Below are positions 55,738-64,000 of a stretch of 64,000 nt of DNA, piece by piece. The notes under the pieces are model-generated. The model was not told the DNA's origin. It made no database searches and saw only the letters and a list, made by a program, of their open reading frames with translations. The stretch comes from Chaenocephalus aceratus (lineage: Eukaryota; Chordata; Actinopteri; Perciformes; Channichthyidae). The translations under genes and the position numbers were made by a program. The stretch lies in contig CM043797.1 of the NCBI GenBank assembly GCA_023974075.1, forward strand, positions 13,750,178 to 13,814,177, written 5' to 3'. Position 1 is the first letter of the stretch. Each line of letters opens with the position of its first letter.

Positions 55738-57001
55738 GAAGCGCTGAATAAAACGCTCAGGTCTGCTCTGATTGGTCATTGTTTTCAGGTCTTCTGTATC
55801 TTTGCTCTAGGCAATATGTATATAGCACCTAGACCTGTGATTAAAATCAAAAGGACATAGACATCCCACTTTTGATCATGTAGAAAGATAAATACAATGC
55901 AGAAGTGTATGCTGCTGGTAAATGTGGGTTTAAAATGTAGAATCCCCCCTGGAAATAATTACTGGTATCTAATTAAGTATACAATAGTCAGCACCCATAC
56001 AAGAGCTATTACAAAGTCATTATAGACTACACATTTACAGTATGTTTGTTCTATTAAAATAACAGAATCATACTGCATTTTGCTCAAATGTGTCATCCCA
56101 AGAAATACCAAGTCTTAATCCCTAACATGTTGTTACACCACCCCTAACTTCCTTTCTTGCATTGGGAATCAGTGGTGTGAAAGATGTTTCAATAGCATCA
56201 CCAACAGGCACTTTAATAGTCAAATATACAGTAAATAGGCTGTATCTCGGCACCACAGAGACTTTGTTCTGTAATCTCTTCTTTTCATGTCTTTTAAAGC
56301 CCATATTGAAAGTTTTCTGTCCCTTAAGAATTAGTTCACAGGTTTGGCAACTTCTGAGTTGCTGCCTGCTTCTTCGGCAGCAAGTGTGCAGTTATTAGAT
56401 AAGGCTTTGTTTCAGGCAGAGGTTGGCGGTGGGAAATGTTCGGTATGCTCCGGGGGTGCGAGGGCCCGTCTGTTGGCACTTCTCCCTCCCCCGCTGGGCG
56501 ACTGACAGGCAAACATAATAGCAAGCAGGTGGAAGAGGCCTTACCTGAAGAGCTGCTCCCCTATTACAATCCCTCCAAATGGAATCAAAGGGGCCCGCTG
56601 CACCCTACTGTTGCATCAAAGCGATCTCCCCGTCTCCTTAAGATGGGCGCATGGAGGCGTTCCCCTTTGAAGACCTTCTCATCTGAAATCAGCAGTGTCT
56701 CACTGACAAGATAAAGTAGCTGGTGTTTTTCACTTGGATGTTAATGCGCAGGCACACACAGTGGAACCGTCTCTACAAAAGAAGAGCATTGATCCAGTAA
56801 GCCGTTGCTTTTGTTGATTTCTGAGTCGTTTGAGGAGACTTGCAAAAGTGTAGCAATTTAACAAAAGCTCAAGATGAATTCTTTATGGTGCAGATTGTTG
56901 CTTTTTAATGGGAAACATTTATGCCGTGTCTCGAGGTCTAAAGCTCTAATTTATAATGTCATTAAAACCTTTAAGATTGTTCGTAGGTGTGAGAGCTCAA
57001 C
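55738..57001. other. arhgap42 intron 1, possible conserved element
   Basis: Mostly unique AT-rich DNA. The part 56405-56715 is richer in GC and free of repeat patterns, and could be a conserved non-coding element. The open frame 56436-56714 has no recognisable domain. Confidence 0.4.
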
Positions 57002-57310
57002 AAGAGGCGCTTTCACACCGGAGTACTTTTACCCGTACTTTTCCCGTTTAGTTCCGATAGTGCCTGGAATTTTGCGTTCACACCAAAAACAGAACTTAGT
57101 TCAACTTCAGAGAACCTTTACCCCATTTGTAGTGCCTGCTAGAGAGGTGGTACTAGCCTGGGGAGAAAAAAGTACCAATTTCTGATTGGGTGGGCGAATT
57201 GCAAACCACGCCCCGTAAAACTCTGAAAAGTTTTGTGAAGCCGCCATTGTATTTGCTGGCATTAGCATTATTAGCATTAGCCCCGCGCACCAACAAAGAG
57301 AGAATAACTT

Positions 57311-57418
57311 ATGGCAAAATAAAATAAAACATGGGAGCGGTGGAGTGATGAGGAGGTGTCTGCGTTTTTGGCGATTTACTCGGAAGGATTCAGTGGGAGT
57401 CCCAGCAGCTTCTACTGA
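57311..57418 (+). pseudogene. Myb/SANT-like N-terminus, broken
   Basis: ATGGCAAAA is followed by TAA. In the same frame TWERWSDEEVSAFLAIYSE follows, a pattern typical of the trihelix Myb/SANT DNA-binding protein encoded by Harbinger transposons. It ends at TGA after about 20 further codons. Nonsense codons and the lack of the rest make it non-functional. Confidence 0.6.
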
Positions 57419-57611
57419 AGCCAGTCCCCAACTCCGGGGACTTCCGGCCGGGGACTTCGGGTTGCAGTATACGGCGTGAAGTGGTTTGCGGCCTGCCAGT
57501 AAACCCCAAAGCAGAAGAAGAAGAAGTGACGTCAGCGGCTTCATTTGCGTAATTTTCCCTCAGGGAACTTATTCCGGTGTGAACGCGATCTGTACTTAGT
57601 TCCATGGGGGT

Positions 57612-57667
57612 ACTAAGTGCTGGGCACTAAGTGCTGGGCACTAAATGCTGGGCACTAAATGCTGGGC
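57612..57667. repeat. 14-bp tandem repeat, four copies
   Basis: The unit is ACTAAGTGCTGGGC, with ACTAAATGCTGGGC in the last two copies. It lies near the right end of the Harbinger-like element. Confidence 0.93.
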
Positions 57668-57706
57668 ACTAAGTACGGCAAAGTACTTGGTGTGAAAGCG
57701 GCTAAG

Positions 57707-60446
57707 GATTCTGCTTTGTAATTAGTGTTGTGATGAATATGTCAGTCATACAGTATACACTGCATGCCTCAGCATGTGCCAGTCTACTGACATTTTTGAA
57801 ATACTTTTTTTATACATGTGCACTCGTGCAGCCAAAATATCTGTCTGTATATTAGATAACATTGTTAAGAAGGACTTTGAATATACCATTTCTACATTTT
57901 CCCTATCACTCTTATTTTTTCTCGAGCTTTATGCCCACTCTTCGTTATTACAGTCTTCTTTTGGCATTGAGATTATGTATATTATTTGTTTATCAGTTTT
58001 TGTGACCATGCCCTTGCATTTTGGCTTGGATTGTCTTGCTATCCTTGGAGGCATTTTCTCACGTTACAGTGAAAAATAAAGCTATTAAAAGACAAATGGT
58101 GCTAATTGGAACACCTTTGTATTTGGAATGCATTCCTCAGATAATAAAGTTTTAATCATGCCCTGCCGAGTAAAACAATAACTTGTTTTCTATTGTTTTG
58201 AATATTTAAATATTTTGTAGCTATTATGAATAATACCACATACTAATAAAGTACCACACTGCATTATAACTACTATTTGGTTAAGTACATTTAGAACAAG
58301 GCAATGTCTAAATAATTCATTACATGCCAGTATTCCTGCAGAAATGAGAAGACATACTTTGGTTTTATGACATTTAAACCTCAGAACTGCGCATACAAGG
58401 CTTGCGGAAGTCAAACTGTGCAAATCTAATTACCTGTGCAGAATGTATGCATGCTCTTAAATAATAATTCATATAACGGCTACTGAAAAAAACTCCAGCT
58501 GTTAGCGAGCAAACCACAGACTTTCCTGCAGTGTTGTCTGTGTTTTGTCAGGGGTTGTCAGCAGATGGAATTTGGTAGTATGTGGTTGCCCTGGAGACGA
58601 GATGAAGGGTGTACCCCGAGGGATCTGCTGAGCGGTGACTGACAGCCATAGTCCTCACTCACACCTCACACACTCTGCTCTCTGCAGTCATGTTGGCTGG
58701 GTGGTCCGCAGCGCTCTACTGATTAGAACCTGCTTACACCATGCAGAAACTGTTCTCTCTGTCAGCCCTTTGTGCATGGCCACTGTGTCAGGAAAATGAC
58801 ATCCACGGTACAATAACAGATTAGAAGGCACTATTTAAGGTGACCGTATTAATCATTTTTGAGTCAACACTTACAATAGGTTGTGTTCTTTTTGTCTTTT
58901 TACCTCTGTTACTCATGCTGAAATAGCTCTTTCTTTTCTTACTTCATGCAGTAAATAACGTCTTTTAGACCTTATCAGAGTTCTTCCGTTGTATCACTCC
59001 CCTGAACAGAGCAGCTCTTTTCCACCACAGATGCTCAAAGTGGAATGCGCCAAATGCTTAACTCTGTCAGAAGAGATGTAGAAAAGAAGGATGAAATATC
59101 AGGGGAACCATGAAGGCTCTACTCATATAATACTACACCCAATAAAGGTGCCTCTTATATCTGTCTTTTATTCCTTACTTTCTGCTTTTCTTTACAAAGC
59201 TTATCTGGCCTGCGTCAGTACAACCCTCAATATCATCGATGAGGTGTTATTTACTCTAATCATTGTAACAAACATGGCATGTTACAGCAAGGCAAGTCTG
59301 CATAGAGCACCGTGAAAGTGACATATTCTGTTTTTAATGTATTTGTAGACTGACCTTGTCATTCACTGTAATTTGATTAGTGTGTAAAAACTGATAAAAC
59401 AAACGTTTAATTCAACAGTATACTTGACTATTTGGATGCAGATTGCCAACAGTAGACTTTCACATTGAAACTGATAAAGCAACATGGGAGCAGAGGGACT
59501 CTCCCTGCATTGTTTCCAACCTGGAATGTGTCACACTGATCATCCCTGTACTGCTGGCCTAAGGTAGAAACATTGAAGCTGTTCATTTATCTTCCTTTAC
59601 ACTCTTTCCTTTCCATTAGTCTTTGCTGCTTGGCCTTGTGAGCACTTCAACTGAGTTGGTTTATTTGTAACTGCTTTAGCAATATTTTCTGTAGAATCCA
59701 CTAATGGGCAAAGGGCCAAAATCATTTGTGATGATTACCCACTTCTTAAATAATGCATTATGCATAGAAAATAAACACAACATTGTTAGGCCAGGTCCTT
59801 TTGATGTCCTTATACAAATGTGTTAAATATTTAGCACACTGTATGTTCACTTTGAGGTATAGTAGAGACACATACCTCAAGTACACATACACTGCTCCTA
59901 ACACTAGGATGGGTAAAATGCAGAGAAACCGTTTTGTTACTAGTACCTGTACTATGTAATGACAATAAAAGTTAAATAAACGGGAAAAAAAACATACATA
60001 CATATACCTAGAAAGCCTCATCATTGAGGCAACCTCTACAACTCTGCTCTTCTAGTGTTTGCTATTCCTGACATCGTATATCATATCATTTATTCAGAGT
60101 AGAGATGTTCAAATAGATGTTCAAATAAGTCAACAGCATCAGTTTTCTATACGTTCCTGCTGATGACAAATCAACATATGGACTTCTAAAGTTATTACAC
60201 TTTCTTTTTAGAAAACATCTTACTGTATACTAGATATATTCAAGATTCACTCACACATGATGCACTGTTTCAATTTGAATTTACATTCCAAAAGGTGTAC
60301 TCTTAAAGCTCTGTTTTCTCTCTTACTTCAAATATTGAAGTATTTAAATTAGGGCTGAAAAGTTATTGTTAATTTTTTGAAGTTACAATTTGATAATGTT
60401 TGATACTGACACCACATGTCACTTCCGATGCTCTTCATCAGTTCCC
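57707..60446. other. arhgap42 intron 1, no further feature
   Basis: AT-rich. The frame 57774-58079 ends just before AATAAAG but has no recognisable domain. On the - strand, GAATAAA at 60089-60095 could serve as a polyadenylation signal for the antisense gene ending at 60447. Confidence 0.45.
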
Positions 60447-60786
60447 TTAATATACTGAGTAGGAGGAGTTAGTAGCTAGCCAAATCTCGTGGGCAATGTA
60501 GTATTTGCAGTCACATTTCTGGGCCAGCTGGTGCTCCAGCATCTGTTTCAACCACATCTCCCCTGAGCGTTTGAGCAGCAGCAGTGCTGTCACCCGGGAG
60601 CGGTACCTGTGAAATGCTAATGCGAATTTCTAAAATTATCATAATTTTCCTTTGTTAAAATGATAATGTGCTCAGTATTTACCACCAAGGACAGAAGCAG
60701 AACATACTTATGTTCCATCATGGAGAACGCATTGATGATAGCAAGCAAATCATTTGCCAAGATACCATGATTGTTTTTTATACATC
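60447..60786 (-). CDS. Unrecognised - strand gene, last two exons
   Basis: Exon 60708-60786 follows acceptor CTAG and ends at donor GTATGT. Exon 60606-60447 follows acceptor TTTCACAG and ends at TAA. The 101-bp intron has GT-AG ends, and the exons join in phase 2 within a Lys codon. The joined frame has 78 codons: CIKNNHGILANDLLAIINAF in the first exon, then RSRVTALLLLKRSGEMWLKQ and MLEHQLAQKCDCKYYIAHEI. The second exon is clearly more GC-rich than its surroundings, a coding sign. The amphipathic pattern suggests helices, perhaps a HEAT/ARM-type repeat, but I cannot name the family. The upstream exons are uncertain. It lies antisense within arhgap42 intron 1. Confidence 0.62.
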
Positions 60787-61644
60787 CTAGAATGCTACAC
60801 AATCAATAATCAATGTACAATAAAAAATGAACAAATATATGAATACTCATGTTGCACTCAGGCCTCTATTTCAAACCTTTATTTATACTTTATTATTGTT
60901 TTAGTGCTATGACCAACGTAATAGATGTTGGGTAACTTACATTATACACAATGTTCTTTTAACAAAAAGAGACACATTTCAAAACCTTAAATGTTGTCTC
61001 TGCGAAGCAGCTATTTACGATGTTCCTCATTTACTCATTCAAATTCATTTGATTTAAATCAAAGACTATCTTATTAAAGAATAAGTTAACAACAAAATCC
61101 TGAAACTCAATAAGAACTTTTAGTAAAGGACAATTGGAGATACTTTGTTCCACATACAGTATTCAGTTGGTAATAAGTAGCAATACTTTGGATTGGATAC
61201 TGTTAAGATTGATTTATTTCCTTGGTTTTTGGAGGCTGTAAGGAAACAATGCATTCAGTTGATGGAAACACAGCTTTGTTTTTTTTAAGCCAGGCCTGTT
61301 TGAACCTCAGAGCTAAAAGATCATCTATTATTGATGGGCCTCCGAGCATGTCCAGACAACTGCAGCAAGATATTGATTTTGAAATCAGCAGCTTTTGAGT
61401 CAAAGCAGGAATGATGGGCCCACATCAATGGCACAATATATCTGCTGGAAAAGTTCCACTCAGTGGCACTCAGGGCAGACTCTGCAACATTTACAAGTGG
61501 TCAGACATGCTCATTCAATACAGTGTAGAAGTCTTTATAAGTCTTTTTTTTATTAAGAGCCTTTCAACCTGAGGTCTCATCGAGTAAAAGTCTTGTTATT
61601 CCGTTCCTACCAATAACTACAGAAATACATATAACAACGCTTAC

Positions 61645-61775
61645 TCTTAGGTAAAGTTTCTCAGAAATCTCGCAGGATTCTTTTTTATCAGGCTTTGCCA
61701 GCAATTGATGTTCCTGTGGAGATGAGAGCATTGATTTTTGTGTGGCTTTTAAGGCTGGCTTGTTCTTCGGGAGGC
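61645..61775 (-). CDS. Candidate upstream exon of the unrecognised - strand gene
   Basis: 131 bp between acceptor AACAG and donor GTAAGC. One frame is open throughout, with LPKNKPALKATQKSMLSSPQ near its start and ESCEISEKLYLR at its end. It starts in phase 1 and ends in phase 0. The exon linking it to 60786 is not resolved. A protein-like frame in 61395-61203 (CLDMLGGPSIIDDLLALRFK) lies between, but I see no donor that keeps the frame. Another frame at about 62260-62145 (LIYIAHRRSNELEDL) may also belong. The links are inference. Confidence 0.4.
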
Positions 61776-62815
61776 CTGTTAGATAAACTATTGTTGTCAC
61801 AGTGGGAGCAGTATAGGTAACACAATATCCTTTACGGATTTTCAGTTACCTCAGAGAGACAAGTTGTAGTGAAAACTTGTATTCATTGTAATTATTATAG
61901 TTGAGAAAGGTAATCAATTAAATGAAGTCTTTATCCATTGAAATGTGTGACGTTTGGTTTGTAACTGCTAATGCTTTTATTTTGACGGTCACAATTTATA
62001 CTTTTAATGTTGTTGCCGTTATAAATATGATTATGAATTGGATCCTTTGTAACGAGCTTAAGCAAAGTCTTGAATGTAAAATGCCAAGATATAAATGAAA
62101 TACAGTATATGTAACTGTACATGTCTAATGTAGTTACAGCTACAAACCCTGCAAAGCATTACAACTGCAGTACAACCTCAACCTCCATTTCTCATGTGCC
62201 ATAATTGACAAGTCTTCAAGCTCGTTTGAGCGTCTGTGTGCAATGTATATTAGTGTGATCGCTTTCCTACTTTCCTGGCAAGTGTTTTTAAGTTCACAGT
62301 TCTTTGAAGTGATGACATAATTGTCGGTGAGAGAAGAAAGAAGGAGAGAAGCAATTAGTGAGTCGCTGTCAACAATGGATGTGAGCAAAATGTGTACATT
62401 CAAACTGTGTGGGCTGACAACTAGAATGTCAGAGTATTTTAGAATCTCCATTTTTGCCTTTAATTATAAATTCAGCTGAATTATAGCAAATGTTAAAAGC
62501 CTCCATTACGTGTGCAAGCTTCATCCCACTCTTTGGAGCACTTGTGAGCATAGGTTCCCCCTCAGCAAGAGTAAACCCACAGTGCTAACACGGCAGACCC
62601 ACACACTTACCTTTATGTACCTGAGGTATGAAACACATTGACATTAGTTGCATAATAGAAGATGAAATAAAATCGAAGTGATTCATGCACTTGGTCAGCT
62701 ATTCACGGGTCAACACTGCAGTTTCTTTGCCTCTTGTGTTAAAAAGCATTTTCATTGCTTTTCCTCTCACCAGGATTGCTTTTCTTGTGAATCTAACTGA
62801 AATCAGACACCACTT

Positions 62816-62870
62816 TAAAATAGAAAGATTATATCCATGAGTTTTTCATGGATATAATCTTTCTATTTTA
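62816..62870. repeat. Perfect hairpin, 25-bp arms, 5-nt loop
   Basis: Arms 62816-62840 and 62846-62870 are exact inverted copies around the loop GTTTT. The left arm begins TAAAATAGAAAG and ends ATCCATGA. No target duplication or transposon motif surrounds it. AT content is high. Confidence 0.95.
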
Positions 62871-63593
62871 CTCACTAAGAGCAGGGTTTATTTTTTTTGT
62901 ATTGCACTTGAAACTATATTACAATCATAACTCAAAATGAATACCATTTTACGAAGATGTTCAATAACTAAAAAAGATAACCAGCTATTTGCCTGAAAAT
63001 ACATTTTGTTGAGCTAATACATGCTGTTACGTCAGGAGAACTGTTAAAACCTAAACATTAGTTGTTAAGCAATTGCTTTGATGTTGGCTAATTGGGGAGT
63101 TTTACGTTTTTGATACTCCACATAAACTTGACATTTGTTCCCACTGAGTCAATTAAAATGACAACTACGGTATATTAAAAAGAGAAAAGCACATTTGTCG
63201 ACTAAAAACTGAATAACATCAAAACATTTTTGTCAGAGCAATTACAGTTTTGAAGCTGAAAGGAATGGTGCGTGCAGGCCATGGTCCTGATGTTTTTCTT
63301 CAGTCTGTTGATGATTTGAGGTGAAATGAGAGGTTTATGTTTGGGTGGCAGGCCTTAGGAAATGAAAAGTCATTTTTTTCATTGACAGTGTTAGGTGAGA
63401 GGCTGTGAAAGCATATCTCTTGAATAGACTTGTAACACTCTGGTTGAATCATCACCAACATAAATAATAAGCCCTAGTCCCATTCTGCCTCTGATAAGTG
63501 AGAGGTTTGCATATAAACTTTATCGGAGAAGTCAACTAAGAATTCCCAAGGATCTAACGACAGGATGAAAGCAGAGAATAAGCTTTGTTGGCA

Positions 63594-63656
63594 GGAGCTT
63601 GGTACACATAAGGTACTTGGCTTGGGAACCAGAGGTTATTGGTTCAAGTCCAAGGA
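63594..63656 (+). mobile_element. tRNA-derived SINE head fragment
   Basis: AAGGTACTTGGCTTGGGAAC, then CAGAGG and GGTTCAAGTCC (a B-box/T-loop type motif), matches the 5' part of tRNA-derived teleost SINEs as I remember them. The acceptor stems do not pair, so it is not a tRNA gene. The body and tail are not recognisable. Confidence 0.55.
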
Positions 63657-64000
63657 TTTGGTTGTTATTTTTAATTAATTCTTGTTCTGACCCACATTTG
63701 CATTTTGATCAGTTCATCAACTATAGTACAATGATTGGTTCCTGATTGCCATATTGAAGCTTGGTGAATATGCTTGGACTGATTTGCATCTTCTTCTCCT
63801 CAATTATAATTGCTAAGGCTCTTGGGTACTGTAGTATTTAGCGCTATTCAACATACCAAATGGAAGGAAAAATGGTTGGAATGTCGAATAGCTTTATTTA
63901 AGTATCTAGTGTTATTCAAAGTCAACAGTAAATTGCAAATGAACAATTGGAAAATGTTTCTGAGACTGTAGAAATGTTCCACTGGCCTCACCGGTTAATG

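Larger units (their letters stand above)
57005..57703. mobile_element. Harbinger-like element with Myb/SANT remnant
   Basis: Termini AGGCGCTTTCACACC and, inward from the right, AGCCGCTTTCACACC (one mismatch) are flanked by AAG at 57002-57004 and 57704-57706. The 3-bp duplication and an internal Myb-type reading frame point to the Harbinger superfamily. AAG is not the usual TWA, so the family is not certain. Confidence 0.68.
61776..64000. other. arhgap42 intron 1, right edge
   Basis: Apart from the hairpin and the SINE fragment I see no bounded feature. arhgap42 exon 2 was not found up to the end of the window. Confidence 0.45.

Noticed and set aside
57774..58079. 101-codon frame followed by AATAAAG
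   Set aside because: No recognisable domain and no upstream exon. It could be an old LINE 3' UTR, but I could not support that.
60617..60802. 61-codon - strand frame treated as one gene
   Set aside because: Its C-terminal third lies in an intron. The frame is better explained as exon 60708-60786 spliced to 60447-60606.
63594..63656. tRNA gene
   Set aside because: The T-loop-like motif is present, but acceptor and D stems do not pair. A SINE head explains it better.

Overview
The window reads as AT-rich vertebrate nuclear DNA, almost certainly from a teleost fish (probably a spiny-rayed one). Genes are split by introns, most of the sequence is intergenic or intronic, and the repeats are typical of fish: hAT, Harbinger, piggyBac-like and CACTA-like DNA transposons, Jockey-group LINEs, DIRS elements and a Gmr1-type LTR retrotransposon. 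There are no bacterial operons, CRISPR arrays or phage genes.

The only host gene I can name is arhgap42 (GRAF3, a BAR-PH-RhoGAP-SH3 protein). Its first coding exon lies at 43127-43280 on the + strand and ends in a consensus splice donor. Everything from 43281 to the right edge is therefore intron 1, and everything to its left is upstream DNA. Inside that intron, on the - strand, are two short exons (60708-60786 and 60447-60606) joined in frame across a 101-bp GT-AG intron. They belong to a gene I do not recognise. A further candidate exon lies at 61645-61775.

Layout. 1-11400: upstream DNA with four DNA transposons (hAT-like 1155-2438, Harbinger-like 2756-3523, piggyBac-like 6415-6711, a TTAA-flanked element 7608-8453). 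11408-14411: a 5'-truncated LINE with a reverse transcriptase, split by a solo LTR at about 12589-13095 and broken by a CACTA-like end at 13320. 14417-29870: a 15-kb nest. A - strand Gmr1-like Ty3/gypsy element (integrase ahead of reverse transcriptase, SCAN-like gag) carries one DIRS element in its integrase (17254-23033, - strand) and a second in its gag (24249-29074, + strand). The first DIRS is itself split by hAT-derived DNA (18417-20295). Every coding region in the nest is damaged. 29876-35370: LINE/SINE tails, a BED-finger hAT split by a solo LTR, and the 3' end of another LINE. 35371-42900: mostly unique DNA. 43281-64000: intron 1 of arhgap42, holding four more hAT elements with perfect 8-bp target duplications, a fifth nested inside a TTAA-flanked element, and a Harbinger-like element with a Myb/SANT remnant.

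The clearest novelty candidates are the Gmr1/DIRS nest with readable replication structures, a roughly 330-bp module shared by a Harbinger-like and a hAT-like element, a perfect 25-bp-arm hairpin at 62816-62870, and the unrecognised antisense gene. Family names rest on motifs read by eye and on remembered family features. No database search was run.
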